Source: Thermoanaerobaculia bacterium
Lineage (GTDB): Bacteria > Acidobacteriota > Thermoanaerobaculia > Multivoradales > JAHEKO01
Length of the DNA: 42,583 bases
NCBI GenBank assembly: GCA_945787635.1
Contig: CALZIK010000056.1
Coordinates: 1-42,583, forward strand
Direction: 5' to 3'
Both the position numbers and the translations under genes were made by a program. This document shows, in pieces, positions 7,140-16,399 of this stretch. Below the pieces are notes generated by a model, which saw only the letters and a list, made by a program, of their open reading frames with translations, had not been told where the DNA came from and did not search any database. Numbering within the stretch: position 1 is the stretch's first letter; each line of letters starts with the position of its first letter.

Positions 7140-10100
7140 TCAGCGTGAGTACTTCAGCCCGAGCTGGATGATGCGGCCGTCGCCGTTGGTGGAGGTGATC
7201 CGCCCGAACGTCGATGTCCCGATCCTGAAGCCGGGGTCGGCCAGGTTCAGCTTGTTGAACGCGTTGAAAGCCTCGATCCGCAATTGGAGCCGATGGTCGC
7301 CCTTGATGTCGATGTTTTTGAACAACGAGAGGTCAACGCGCTCGAAGCCCGGTCCGCGAACGACGTTGCGGCCCATGTTGCCCGGCACGACCGACTCCGC
7401 CCGGGAACGTTCGGAGAAGCAACTGGTGTCGAACCACTCGTCGACCGTCCGTGGACCGCTGTTGGGATCGCAGATGAGGTCCGGGCGTCCGGTCAACCCG
7501 TAGATCGAGGAGGTGCTCGTTCGAATCTGGAACGGGAAGCCGGTCTGCGTCTGCACGATGCCGTTGACCTGCCAGCCGCCGAGGATCGCCTTCATGGCTC
7601 CGCCCTTGTTCTCGAAACCCGGCAGATCGTAGCCGAAGCTCAGCACCCACCGATGCTCGACATCGAAGCGCGCCGCACCGCGCTCGAACGCCAGCGCACG
7701 GTCGATCGAGGCGGGGTCATTCTGATCCACCGCCAGGACCGGACGTAGCTCCTCGCCGCCGCCGACGTTGAGCGCCGAATCGTGGTCCTCGGCGTCGCTG
7801 TAGGTGTACGAGGCCAGGAAGTTGAGTCCCCTGGTCGGCCGCATCCGCACGCTCGCCTGAATCGAGTCGTACCAGGACTCGGCTTCGGTGAAGGTCGGCC
7901 GCACCAGGCTGAACGCCGGGAAGAGACGCGGTCCGCGGGTCGGCGTACCGTCGACGTCGACGACGGTGAATGGATTGGTCTCGATGAAGATCGGCAGGTT
8001 CTTGCCACGCGAGCCGACATAGCCCACCTCCACCCCGATGTTGTCGCCGAACTGGCGCTGGTAGGTCAGGTTGTAGTGCTGGTAGGACGGCGTGGTGAAC
8101 TCGGATCCCCAGCCGATGAAAATGATGCCCGGGGGGAAGCCGGTCGGCCCGCCGGTGAGGTTGGCCAGTGGATCGTTGAAACTCAGATCCGCCGCTCCCG
8201 CGTCGATCTGAAGCAACGGGTTGAAGGGCGGCGCCAGAACCGCGTTCTGGAAGAAGTCGCCCTGGCCGGGGAGGCTGTCGTAGAAGATTCCCCAGCCGGC
8301 ACGCACACTCGAGCGTCCGTCCCCCTTGGGGTCCCAGGTCACGGCGAGGCGCGGTGCGAGATTGTCGCTATCGGTGTTGTAGGTGCCTCGCGGAACACCC
8401 TGATCGCCGGGATAGACCAGGCCGGTGGGCGCCTCGGGGAATCGCGTCGACTGCTGCCCCGGCCGGAAGCTGTTGAGGGCATCGTTGGAGTCGACGAACG
8501 GCTCATTGAGTTCGTAGCGGATACCCAAGTTCAGCGTAAGGTTAGCCGACATCCGGAACTCGTCCTGCGCATAGACCGCCCACGAAGCTCCCTTGCCCTC
8601 GTTGATGGCATCGGCGCCCGGACTGGCCTGACGAAACTGGGTCGGCAGCCCGAGCAGGAAATCAGCGATCGCGTTGCCGGTCTGGGTTCCGTTGAAGGTG
8701 AAGTCGCCGTTCGGCCGGTTGATGAAGCCGATGAACATCTCCTCCTCGCGCCAGTCGAACCCGAACTTCATCGCATGCCGGCCCTTGAGCCAGCTGAAGT
8801 CGTCGGTGAACTGCTGAACGTCGTTTTCACGCTTCACGAAAGGCTGTTGAGGATCGCCGAGGTTGGGCAGACCCGAAACCGTAACCCGAGCGAGCCCGAC
8901 CGCTAGGTCGTTGAGATTCGGCACGTTCAAGCCGTACTCAGCGTTCGTGATGCCGCTCGTAACTGTCGGCGAAGCATCGATCTTGTTTTGCGACACGCGC
9001 GCCTGATTGAACATGCTGTTGTTGATCGTCGCCGTGTGAGACAGCATGAAGTCGTCGAGATTCGACGACGCGGTCGTCCCGATGGGCTCGACTACCGGCG
9101 GGGTCACTCGGTCGGATTTACTGTAAAGATAGCGCCCGAGCAAGGCGTTTTGGTCATTGACCCGGTAGTCGAGACGAAGGCCGAGCTGATCGCGATCGTC
9201 AGTGGCGGGCGGAGAGGTGATGAACCGGTTGGTGCCCGAGTTGGGCAGCGGAATGAAGTCGTTGATGATCTGCTGCGCACTGCCGTTCAGGCGATCCGCC
9301 GGGATCACGTTGCCAGGAAACGGCTGGCCGGTCTGAGGATCGATGATGGTGCCGGAGCCCGAGAAGTCACCCATGCGCTCCGCGGCGGTGAGCACGGTGA
9401 GATTGCGGGTGGTGCCGCGGGTGTTGCGGAAACCCTCGTAGTAGGTAAAGCCGAAGAGCTTGTCCTTCATCAGGGCGCCGCCCAGAGTACCGCCGAACTG
9501 GTCCTGCTCGAGAGGCGGCTTGGGCTGGTCCGTGGGTGAAAAGAAATTGCGCTCTTCGAAGGAATCGTCGCGATTGAAGATCCATGCGCTCCCGTGCCAC
9601 TCGTTCGAGCCGGACTTGGTCACCACGTTGACGACCGATCCAGCATTGCGGCCGTATTCGGCGCTGTAGGAATGCGTGAGGATCTTGAACTCTTCGATGG
9701 CGTCCGGAGGCGGGCGCAAGACGAAACCGGTGTTGAAGGTGTCGTTGTTGGTGGCGCCGTCGAGCAGAAAGTTGTTCGACTGGCTGCGCACACCGTTGAC
9801 GCTGAAGCCCGAGGTGACCGGACCGAAGCCGTTGATGCCGGCATCGGCGTCGCCGTCACCGCCGCCAAAGAGGGCGGGCGGCGCCACCACGCCCGGGGTG
9901 AGCGTGCCGAGCTGAGTAAAGTTGCGGCCGTTGAGGGGCAGGTTTACGATCGTCTCCTCGTCCACCACAACGCCGAGGGTCGCATTCGAAGTCTCGATAA
10001 AGGTGGCGTCCCCGGTGACGGTCATCACTTCGGTGACCTCGCCGATCGTGAGCTCCAGGCCGACGCTGGCCGTTTCCGCCGCGGTGACCCTGACGCCCTC

Positions 10101-10394
10101 ACGATTGAGCGTGTTGAACCCGTCCAGGGTCGCGGTGACGTTGTAATCACCGGGCGGCAGCAACGGGGCGCGGAAGAAACCGTCGGCGCTGGTCGTCACC
10201 ACGCGGGACTGGTTGGTCTTCGGGTTGGTGATCGTCACGGTGACTCCCGGCAGGACCGAGCCCGATTCGTCGGTCACCGTACCCGCCAGCTGGCCCGTCG
10301 CCTGCGACCAGACAGTGGTCGGCATGGAGAGCAGAGCCATAGCCAGCAGCAGTACGACCATGTGGGGATGGCGGTTCCATGTTCTTACTTTCAT
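7140..10394 (-). CDS. Oar-like TonB-dependent receptor with carboxypeptidase-regulatory domain
   Basis: A protein of 1084 residues with a signal peptide (cleavage likely after 'TTVWSQA'). Next comes a carboxypeptidase-regulatory-like/CnaB-type beta-sandwich ('GTVTDESGSVLPGVTVTITN', 'PLLPPGDYNVTATLDGFN'), a plug domain ('LPLNGRNFTQLGTLTPGVV', 'DGATNNDTFNTGF'), and a long beta-barrel. It ends in an alternating hydrophobic strand 'IIQLGLKYSR', as expected of an outer-membrane barrel. These Oar-type receptors are abundant in Acidobacteriota and are thought to import polymers or peptides; the ligand is unknown. The ATG at 10394 follows a strong AGGAGG seven bases upstream, so the longer frame to 10541 is rejected. 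It stands alone and divergent from the aminotransferase gene. Confidence 0.93.
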   Translation of the reverse strand: MKVRTWNRHPHMVVLLLAMALLSMPTTVWSQATGQLAGTVTDESGSVLPGVTVTITNPKTNQSRVVTTSADGFFRAPLLPPGDYNVTATLDGFNTLNREGVRVTAAETASVGLELTIGEVTEVMTVTGDATFIETSNATLGVVVDEETIVNLPLNGRNFTQLGTLTPGVVAPPALFGGGDGDADAGINGFGPVTSGFSVNGVRSQSNNFLLDGATNNDTFNTGFVLRPPPDAIEEFKILTHSYSAEYGRNAGSVVNVVTKSGSNEWHGSAWIFNRDDSFEERNFFSPTDQPKPPLEQDQFGGTLGGALMKDKLFGFTYYEGFRNTRGTTRNLTVLTAAERMGDFSGSGTIIDPQTGQPFPGNVIPADRLNGSAQQIINDFIPLPNSGTNRFITSPPATDDRDQLGLRLDYRVNDQNALLGRYLYSKSDRVTPPVVEPIGTTASSNLDDFMLSHTATINNSMFNQARVSQNKIDASPTVTSGITNAEYGLNVPNLNDLAVGLARVTVSGLPNLGDPQQPFVKRENDVQQFTDDFSWLKGRHAMKFGFDWREEEMFIGFINRPNGDFTFNGTQTGNAIADFLLGLPTQFRQASPGADAINEGKGASWAVYAQDEFRMSANLTLNLGIRYELNEPFVDSNDALNSFRPGQQSTRFPEAPTGLVYPGDQGVPRGTYNTDSDNLAPRLAVTWDPKGDGRSSVRAGWGIFYDSLPGQGDFFQNAVLAPPFNPLLQIDAGAADLSFNDPLANLTGGPTGFPPGIIFIGWGSEFTTPSYQHYNLTYQRQFGDNIGVEVGYVGSRGKNLPIFIETNPFTVVDVDGTPTRGPRLFPAFSLVRPTFTEAESWYDSIQASVRMRPTRGLNFLASYTYSDAEDHDSALNVGGGEELRPVLAVDQNDPASIDRALAFERGAARFDVEHRWVLSFGYDLPGFENKGGAMKAILGGWQVNGIVQTQTGFPFQIRTSTSSIYGLTGRPDLICDPNSGPRTVDEWFDTSCFSERSRAESVVPGNMGRNVVRGPGFERVDLSLFKNIDIKGDHRLQLRIEAFNAFNKLNLADPGFRIGTSTFGRITSTNGDGRIIQLGLKYSR

Positions 10395-10552
10395 CGTGTC
10401 CTCCTGTAGTGCAAACCCCGACCGGCTCGGCGCCGGCCTCGTGAGGAAAAACGAGCCTCCGGATCCGCTCCCCGATTCGGATACGGCTCTCGCGTCAGAT
10501 CCGCGACTGCGATCAGGCGCCCGAAGCGCCGCGAACGTCATTTGGTGGCGTA

Positions 10553-10581
10553 ACTATCTCCGAAATCGTCTGACTTGGCAA
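10553..10581 (-). promoter_or_regulatory. Candidate promoter for the TonB-dependent receptor
   Basis: Reading on the minus strand, TTGCCA (10581-10576) and GATAGT (10558-10553) are separated by exactly 17 bases, each matching four of six sigma-70 consensus positions. Transcription would start near 10545 and leave a leader of about 150 bases. I see no clear hairpin or riboswitch in that leader. Confidence 0.4.
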
Positions 10582-10666
10582 GACATCACGACAACGACCG
10601 GTCTTGATTGCTGTTGTCGGCATCTCGGCTTTTCGAGTAGCCTCGCGTCGAACCCACGGAGGAGCC

Positions 10667-12004
10667 ATGAATCACCAAGAGCTTGCCGACAAGAACAAGC
10701 AGTACACGCTGGCGGCCTGGGCCGCCCAGGGCCAGTGGGCGCCGCTGACCATGAGCCGCGCCGAAGGCGTCTATTTCTGGAACGCCGACGGCAAGCGGTA
10801 CATCGACTGGTCGTCCATGCTCATCAACGTCAACATCGGGCACGGCAACCGCCACGTGATTCGAGCCATCCAGGAGCAGGCCGAGCGGTTCACCTACTGC
10901 CGCCCCGACTACGTCACCGAGCCGCGCGCGCGCCTGGGCGAGATTCTCGCGGAGGTCACGCCGCACCAGCTCGCGAAGAGCTTTTTCACCCTGGCCGGCG
11001 CCGACGCGATCGAGAACGCGATGAAGATGGCCCGGCTCTATTCCGGGCGCCAGAAGATCCTCACCCGTTATCGCTCGTACCATGGCGGCACCTTCGCCGC
11101 CGCAACCGCCGGAGGCGATCCCCGGCGGTTGGCCAACGAGCCCGGAGTGCCCTGGATCGTGCGATTGCACGACCCCTATGCCTATCGCAGCCCCCTGTAC
11201 CGCGGCCGCACAGCCGACGAAGGCGACCAGGCGCTGGTCGACCAGATGCGCGACACCATCGAGTTCGAGGGTCCCGAGAACATCGCCGCGATCCTGCTCG
11301 AGGGCTACAGCGGCACGAGCGGCGTGATCCAGGGCGGCCGGGTGTACTGGCAGGGCGTCCAGCGCCTGTGCGACGAGTACGACATTCTGCTCATTATCGA
11401 CGAGGTCATGAGCGGCTTCGGCCGCACCGGCAAGTGGTTCGGCATCGACCACTACCCCTTCGTCAAGCCCGACATCCTGGTCTCCGCAAAAGGCCTCACC
11501 TGCGGCTACGTGCCGCTCGGAGCGGTGACCGTCAGCCCCGAGATCGCCGCCCACTTCGACGGCAACACGCTCTGGTGCGGGCTCACCTACAGCAGCCACG
11601 CGCTGGCCTGCGCCGCCGGCATCGCCTGCTATGAGGTCTATCGCGACGAGGATCTGATCGCGCGCTCGGCCGCCAAGGGAAAGATCCTGGAAGCCGGTCT
11701 CGAGAAGCTCCGCGACGTGCATCCCTGTCTCGGCGATATCCGCGGCACCGGCCTCCACTTCGTGATCGAACTGGTCAAGGATCCCGAGACACGCGAACCG
11801 TTGAGTCCCTTCAACGGCCCCTTGACCGAGCCGATGGCGAAGATCTCCAAGTTCTTCCGAGACGAGGGGCTGAGCACCTTCGTGCGCTGGAATTGGATCT
11901 TCTGCTGCCCGCCGCTCGTCATCACCGATGAAGAGCTCGCCGAGGGGCTCGACCTGGTGGACCGGGCGCTCGCTCTCGCGGCTCCCTACGTCGCTGGGGG
12001 CTAG
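10667..12004 (+). CDS. Class-III pyridoxal-phosphate aminotransferase
   Basis: A protein of 445 residues with the class-III (omega) aminotransferase layout. It shows 'FWNADGKRYIDWSSMLINVNIGHGN' at the N-terminus, 'YRSYHGGTFAAATAGG' in the substrate region, 'IIDEVMSGFGRTGKWFG' with the PLP-ring Asp near 245, and 'LVSAKGLTCGYVPLGA' with the Schiff-base Lys near 275. The overall pattern resembles enzymes annotated as taurine- or beta-alanine:pyruvate aminotransferases, which transfer an omega-amino group to pyruvate or 2-oxoglutarate, but the donor cannot be fixed by eye. The start at 10667 follows GGAGG six to seven bases upstream. With mmsA at 3217 it could form a beta-alanine or beta-aminoisobutyrate route (inference; not adjacent). 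Confidence 0.9.
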   Translation: MNHQELADKNKQYTLAAWAAQGQWAPLTMSRAEGVYFWNADGKRYIDWSSMLINVNIGHGNRHVIRAIQEQAERFTYCRPDYVTEPRARLGEILAEVTPHQLAKSFFTLAGADAIENAMKMARLYSGRQKILTRYRSYHGGTFAAATAGGDPRRLANEPGVPWIVRLHDPYAYRSPLYRGRTADEGDQALVDQMRDTIEFEGPENIAAILLEGYSGTSGVIQGGRVYWQGVQRLCDEYDILLIIDEVMSGFGRTGKWFGIDHYPFVKPDILVSAKGLTCGYVPLGAVTVSPEIAAHFDGNTLWCGLTYSSHALACAAGIACYEVYRDEDLIARSAAKGKILEAGLEKLRDVHPCLGDIRGTGLHFVIELVKDPETREPLSPFNGPLTEPMAKISKFFRDEGLSTFVRWNWIFCCPPLVITDEELAEGLDLVDRALALAAPYVAGG

Positions 12005-12050
12005 GAGACTTGAGCTCGTCGGCCGCGGTCGGCGAGCCACCACCACCGCT

Positions 12051-12069
12051 GAGGTAGCGTCGGGCGCCC
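12051..12069. repeat. Second, half-length copy of the GAGGTAGCGTCGGGCGCCC element
   Basis: These 19 bases are identical to 4788-4806 in the mmsA-surE gap. The right half of the palindrome is missing here, so it looks like a decayed or solo copy. It again lies in a convergent intergenic gap. Confidence 0.6.
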
Positions 12070-12120
12070 TCACGGAAGGACCGATCCGAGAAGGGAACAC
12101 CACGGCAGGACCAGCCGGGA

Positions 12121-12146
12121 GGGGACACCTCGAGAAAGGTGTCCCC
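12121..12146. terminator. Hairpin between convergent genes, possible bidirectional terminator or REP
   Basis: GGGGACACCT (12121-12130) and AGGTGTCCCC (12137-12146) form a perfect 10-bp stem with loop CGAGAA. It sits just before the end of the dehydrogenase at 12149. No T-run follows on either strand, so a Rho-independent role is uncertain and a REP-type role is equally possible. Confidence 0.5.
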
Positions 12147-12148
12147 GA

Positions 12149-13264
12149 TTACAACGCTTCGCCGATGGCGGCGGCGAGCTCTTTCGTGGTCGCGTCCCCG
12201 CCGAGATCGGGTGTCCGTACACGCCCGGCAGCGACCACGGACTCGATAGCCGCGACGATCCGGTCGTGCGCGGCGGTCTCGCCGAGATGTTCGAGCATCA
12301 TCGCGCCCGCCCAGATGGTGCCGATCGGATTGGCGATCCCCCGGCCGGCGATGTCGGGCGCCGAGCCGTGAATCGGCTCGAACATCGAGGGATGCTGGCG
12401 CTCCGGGTTGAGATTGCCGCTCGGCGCCAGGCCCAGGCTGCCGGTGATCGCGGCGCCCAGGTCGGTGAGAATGTCGCCGAAAAGATTCGAGGCGACGATC
12501 GTGTCGAGCGTCTCGGGGTGGTTCACCATGCGGGCAGCGAGGGCATCGACGTGGTAGCGGGTGACTTCAACTTGCGAATACTCGGCCGCCACTTCGGCGA
12601 CGACTTCGTCCCAGAGCACCATCGAATGGCGCAGAGCGTTCGACTTGGTCGCGCTGGCGAGCTTTCGGCGCGGGCGGCTCGCCGCCAGCTCGAAGGCGAA
12701 ACGGGCCACCCGCTCGATACCCCGCCGCGAGAACACCGAGGTCTCCTCGGCGGTCTCGGTGTCCTCACCACGATCCACCCGCCGGCCGATGCCGCAGTAT
12801 TCGCCTTCCGAGTTTTCGCGCACGCAGACCATGTCGACGTCCTCCGCGGATCGACCGGCCAGTGGCGTAGCGGCACCGGCCAGGAGCCGCATCGGCCTGA
12901 GGTTGACGTACTGATCGAACCGCTGGCGAATCGGCAGCACCAGGCCCCAGACCGGCACGTGATCGGCAAGCTCGGGAGAGCCGACGGCGCCGAGCAGGAT
13001 GGCATCGACCGACGACAGCGTGTCCAGAGCGTCGGCCGGCATCATCTCGCCGTGCCGCGCGTGGTAGTCGCTCCCCCAGGGAAACTCCTCGGAGACGAAC
13101 CTGAAGCCGCCCGACGCCGCTACGGCACGCAGCACCTCAAGCGCTACCGGCGTGACCTCCTTGCCGACTCCGTCGCCGGGGATGACCGCGACGCGGTAGT
13201 TGCGCGATCCGTCGCCCGCCCGCGAGCTTCGGGCTCGGTGAGCCTTGGGAGCCGGTGGCGTCAC
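12149..13264 (-). CDS. Tartrate/D-malate-type beta-decarboxylating dehydrogenase (isocitrate/isopropylmalate family)
   Basis: A protein of 371 residues. It begins with 'YRVAVIPGDGVGKEV', has 'AILLGAVGSP', the substrate-binding 'VRENSEGEY', 'RYHVDALAARMV' and 'ASNLFGDILTDLGAAITGSLGLAPSGN', and ends with the NAD-binding 'EPIHGSAPDIAGRGIANP' and 'AGAMMLEHLGE'. The last blocks match the tartrate dehydrogenase/D-malate dehydrogenase branch better than LeuB, since leucine-pathway neighbours are absent. The reaction would be NAD-dependent oxidation and decarboxylation of a 2-hydroxy acid such as D-malate or tartrate. It starts with GTG at 13264 overlapping the TGA of the SDR gene (GTGA), so it is coupled to it. 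The symporter, SDR and this enzyme look like one uptake-and-oxidation operon for a hydroxy acid (inference). Confidence 0.85.
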   Translation of the reverse strand: MTPPAPKAHRARSSRAGDGSRNYRVAVIPGDGVGKEVTPVALEVLRAVAASGGFRFVSEEFPWGSDYHARHGEMMPADALDTLSSVDAILLGAVGSPELADHVPVWGLVLPIRQRFDQYVNLRPMRLLAGAATPLAGRSAEDVDMVCVRENSEGEYCGIGRRVDRGEDTETAEETSVFSRRGIERVARFAFELAASRPRRKLASATKSNALRHSMVLWDEVVAEVAAEYSQVEVTRYHVDALAARMVNHPETLDTIVASNLFGDILTDLGAAITGSLGLAPSGNLNPERQHPSMFEPIHGSAPDIAGRGIANPIGTIWAGAMMLEHLGETAAHDRIVAAIESVVAAGRVRTPDLGGDATTKELAAAIGEAL

Positions 13265-14052
13265 ATCCCGGGCGGCGTGAAGCGGCCGTCGGTCGCCGTC
13301 CAGCCCGCGTCGACGAAGATCACCGTTCCGGTGACGTAGCTCGCCGCGTCGGAGGCCAGAAAGACGGTCGCGCCGACCATCTCCTCGGGCTGCGCCCAGC
13401 GGTTGAAGATGTTTCGCGCCGCGTAGGCCTGGTACCACTCCGGGTTTGCCTTGATCGGACCGGTCAACGGCGTCTCGACGACGCCGGGCGCCACGGCGTT
13501 CACCCGCACGCCCTTCGGACCGAGCTCGGCGGCCAGAGCCCGCGCCATCTGCAGGATACCCGCCTTGGTCGCGGCGTAGACGCCCTGCCCGGGCTCCACC
13601 ATGAGAGAGCGGATGGATGAGAACATGATGATGCTTCCGGAGCCCTGTTCGCTCATGATCCGGCCGGCCGACTGCATGGCGTGAAGGCCGCCCTTCAGGT
13701 TGAGCCCGATCACGCGATCGAACTCGTCGTCGGTGTAGTCGAGCAGCGGCTTGCGGACGTTCATGGCGGGAGTGCAGACCAGCACGTCGAGGCTGCCATG
13801 GCGATCGCGTACCCCGCCAAAGGCCGTTGCGACCGCGTCGCCGTCGCCGAGATCGAGCACCGCCGCATCGGCCTGGCCGCCGTCGGCGGCGATCGCCTCC
13901 GCGGTCTCCCGGGCCAGATCACCCTTGATGTCGAGGCAGACGACCCGCCCCCCGTGGGCCGCGCATCCCACCGCCACGGCCCGCCCGATGCCCGATCCGG
14001 CACCGACGACAGCGACGTTTTTTCCCTCCAGACTGAACAACGAGCTCGGCAT
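13261..14052 (-). CDS. Short-chain dehydrogenase/reductase (SDR family)
   Basis: A protein of 263 residues of the classical SDR type. The cofactor motif GAGSGIG lies near residues 17-23, an Asp follows in 'VVCLDIKG' (suggesting NAD preference), the catalytic Ser is in 'MFSSIRS', and Tyr and Lys are in 'GVYAATKAG'. The C-terminus reads 'YVTGTVIFVDAGWTATDG', standard for the family. The usual NNAG motif is replaced by CTPAMN, which is atypical and may affect cofactor-pocket stability. It probably oxidises or reduces a hydroxyl/keto group of the compound handled by the neighbouring dehydrogenase. The start is well supported by AGGAGG five bases upstream. It follows the symporter gene by 29 bases and overlaps the next gene by four. 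Confidence 0.9.
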   Translation of the reverse strand: MPSSLFSLEGKNVAVVGAGSGIGRAVAVGCAAHGGRVVCLDIKGDLARETAEAIAADGGQADAAVLDLGDGDAVATAFGGVRDRHGSLDVLVCTPAMNVRKPLLDYTDDEFDRVIGLNLKGGLHAMQSAGRIMSEQGSGSIIMFSSIRSLMVEPGQGVYAATKAGILQMARALAAELGPKGVRVNAVAPGVVETPLTGPIKANPEWYQAYAARNIFNRWAQPEEMVGATVFLASDAASYVTGTVIFVDAGWTATDGRFTPPGM

Positions 14053-14081
14053 GATCCCTCCTATGTTATCCAGCTCTCAGC

Positions 14082-15506
14082 CTACCGGACTTTGCTCGAT
14101 CGCGCGGAGCGCAGGAGCAGAACAACCCCGCACACCAGAACCGAAGCGATCAGCCCCCAGGTGTTGGGACTCAAGGCCGCGACCCACCCGGACGCGCCCG
14201 ACCATTCCTTCCAGGGCGCCAGCCTCGCGGCGATCAACACGGCGACTCCGCCGCCGATCGCGGCCAGCGCCTCGGGCGTGCCGATCCGTCGGGACTGGAG
14301 CCCCACGACCACCGGCACGAAGAGGCTGACTCCCAGAAGCGAGTAGAAGATGCTGAGCGAGCCGATCACCGAGGGCAGGACGATCGCGAGCGCGACTCCG
14401 AGAGCTCCTCCCGTCACCGCGGCGATGCGCGCGACCTTGAGCACCTGGCGATCGTCGGCGTCGGGTCGCACGAACCGCTTGTAGAGATCCTTGGAAAGAG
14501 ACGTGGCCAGCATGAAGAGGATCGCGTCGGCCGAGCTCATCTCGGCCGAGAACACCGCGGCCAGTCCGATGCTCCCGAGCGCCACCGGCAGCCCCACGGT
14601 CAGGACCATGGGCAGCGCAAGCTCGCCGTTGGCGAGATTGGGATCGTAGACGCGGGCGATCATCCCGAGCACCGGCGGTACCGCCGCGAACGCCATCAAG
14701 GCCACCGCGCTCGCCCCGACGCCGAGCCGGATGGTCTTCTCGTCGCGAGCGCCGTAGACCTTCTGCAGGAGCCCGGGCGAGACCATGAACGCCGGCACGA
14801 GCAGCGCCAGGTAGGTCCAGCTCGAGCTTCCGCCCCAGAAATCGAAGTAGCTCTCCATTCCCGGAGCTCCCTCGGGGACCGCCGCCACGACAGCCGCCCA
14901 GCCGCCGGCGTCGGCCAGAGCCCAGGGCAACGCCACGGCGAAGCCGATCACCAGCACCACCAGCTGCACCAGATTGACCCAGGCCGAGGTCAAGAGGCCG
15001 CCGGCGGCGAAATAGACCGTCATCACCCCGCCGCCGATCAGGCAACCGATCTCCTTGGGAACGCCGGCGACGACGTTCAAGATCCACGACAGCGCGATGA
15101 GCTGCCCCGCGAGGATCGCCAGGGTCCCCAGCCACAGCAGGATCGCGATCGTGGCTCGCACCTCGCGGCCGTAGCGGAACTCGAGGTAGTCGCCGGCGGT
15201 ATAGAGATCGTGCTCTCGCGCGAGCCGCCAGATCCGCGGCCCGATCCAGAGCGCCAGGAGAAGCGTGCCGATGCCGGCGGATCCGACCCACCAGATCCCA
15301 CTGAGGCCGCGGCTGTAGCCCAGTCCGGCCGCGCCGACCGTCGAGCCGGCGCCGATATTGGCGGCGAGAACCGTCGAGAACAGAAGGATCGGCCCGAGCT
15401 TGCGGCCGGCCACGAAGAAGGTCCCGGTGGTCTCCACACGCCGGCCGATCCACAGGCCGAGCGCCAGAAGCACGATCGAGTAGAGGATGAGAACTGTCAG
15501 CTGCAA
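14082..15506 (-). CDS. Sodium:solute symporter (SSS family), second copy
   Basis: A protein of 474 residues with about twelve or thirteen transmembrane segments. It begins with 'LTVLILYSIVLLALGLWIGRR' and carries the SSS pattern 'FFVAGRKLGP', 'AANIGAGSTVGAAGLGYSRGLSGIWW' and 'DLYTAGDYLEFRYG', with 'AVFSAEMSSADAILFMLATSLSKDLYKRF' later. Members couple sodium entry to import of organic solutes. Its position ahead of the SDR and the tartrate/D-malate-type dehydrogenase suggests an organic acid as substrate (inference). The start is a TTG at 15506 preceded by GGGGGA about nine bases upstream; no in-frame ATG is available nearby. It is not closely similar by eye to the other symporter at 1590-3116. 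Confidence 0.88.
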   Translation of the reverse strand: MQLTVLILYSIVLLALGLWIGRRVETTGTFFVAGRKLGPILLFSTVLAANIGAGSTVGAAGLGYSRGLSGIWWVGSAGIGTLLLALWIGPRIWRLAREHDLYTAGDYLEFRYGREVRATIAILLWLGTLAILAGQLIALSWILNVVAGVPKEIGCLIGGGVMTVYFAAGGLLTSAWVNLVQLVVLVIGFAVALPWALADAGGWAAVVAAVPEGAPGMESYFDFWGGSSSWTYLALLVPAFMVSPGLLQKVYGARDEKTIRLGVGASAVALMAFAAVPPVLGMIARVYDPNLANGELALPMVLTVGLPVALGSIGLAAVFSAEMSSADAILFMLATSLSKDLYKRFVRPDADDRQVLKVARIAAVTGGALGVALAIVLPSVIGSLSIFYSLLGVSLFVPVVVGLQSRRIGTPEALAAIGGGVAVLIAARLAPWKEWSGASGWVAALSPNTWGLIASVLVCGVVLLLRSARSSKVR

Positions 15507-15585
15507 AGCAAGGTCCCCCGAGTCTTCCGGCGATGCGGCGAGCAGCGCGGCCCCGAGAAGCCCTCACCTCGCCGACCGCGGCTGT

Positions 15586-16350
15586 TTACGAGTCCGGTTG
15601 ATTCTGCCGGTCGCCGACCGCTTCTGTCCAGGCCGGGTCCTCGAGGCGCTCGATCGAACGTCGAAGGTTGCCTCTCGCCGCTTCCTCGTACTTCTGCTGG
15701 AAGTGCTCCGTCGAGTAGATCGCCGGCCGATCCAGAAACCGTCTCAGAATCCGCGCGCGCCCCGCGTTGAATCCCGCCGCTCCGCGCGCTTCGATGACCG
15801 GGGCGTATTCGATGCGGATTTCGTCCTCATAGGCATCGAAGCGCTCCCAAGGCTGGCCGAGGATCGAGAGATCGATGTCGACCACGAGCTCGGCGTCGCC
15901 GGTCGATGGCACCGCGTTGTGGCGCGTCGCCAGAATGAGATCGGAGACGCGCTCGGCGCGCTCCTCGCTCAAGCCCAGCACACGTGCGGATTCTCTTCCC
16001 AACCACGCGCTCTCACCTTCATTGTCCGCGCCTCCGATGTCATAGACGACGTCGTGAAACCAGAGCGCCAGCTCGACGGCTTCCGGGTCGTGGGCCAACT
16101 CGCGCGCTTGGTCGAACTCGCGCAGGGCGTGTTGGATGTGCCGAAGCGTGTGATAGGCCCGATGAGGTTCGCAGTAGCGCGCGGCGAGCTTCCGGAACGG
16201 AGCCTCGCCGTCGGCTTTCGATCCCTCCGATCGAAGCTCTTCGACAAAGGCCGCCCACCGCTCTCGCGAGGCATCGAGGTCGGGGCAGTCAGCACGGGCC
16301 GCAGGTATGGCGATCATCAGCGATAAGAGCCAAGTGGCGATGAGTTTCAT
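15586..16350 (-). CDS. Predicted HD-superfamily metal-dependent phosphohydrolase, exported
   Basis: A protein of 254 residues. Motifs are those of the COG4339-type HD family: 'YCEPHRAYHTLRHI' (His67 and His71), 'ALWFHDVVYD' (His99-Asp100) and 'DIDLSILG' further on. HD proteins hydrolyse phosphate ester or anhydride bonds using bound metals; the substrate of this subgroup is unknown to me. Residues 1-20 look like a signal peptide ('LIATWLLSLMIAIPAARA'), so a periplasmic place is inferred, although members are commonly cytosolic. The start has GGAG eight bases upstream. It lies on the same strand as, and 49 bases downstream of, the metallophosphoesterase, so the two putative phosphatases may share a transcript. 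Confidence 0.83.
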   Translation of the reverse strand: MKLIATWLLSLMIAIPAARADCPDLDASRERWAAFVEELRSEGSKADGEAPFRKLAARYCEPHRAYHTLRHIQHALREFDQARELAHDPEAVELALWFHDVVYDIGGADNEGESAWLGRESARVLGLSEERAERVSDLILATRHNAVPSTGDAELVVDIDLSILGQPWERFDAYEDEIRIEYAPVIEARGAAGFNAGRARILRRFLDRPAIYSTEHFQQKYEEAARGNLRRSIERLEDPAWTEAVGDRQNQPDS

Positions 16351-16399
16351 CGGTACGCTCCATTCTAGAGCCTCGCCGACGACGCTGACGGCTACGACC

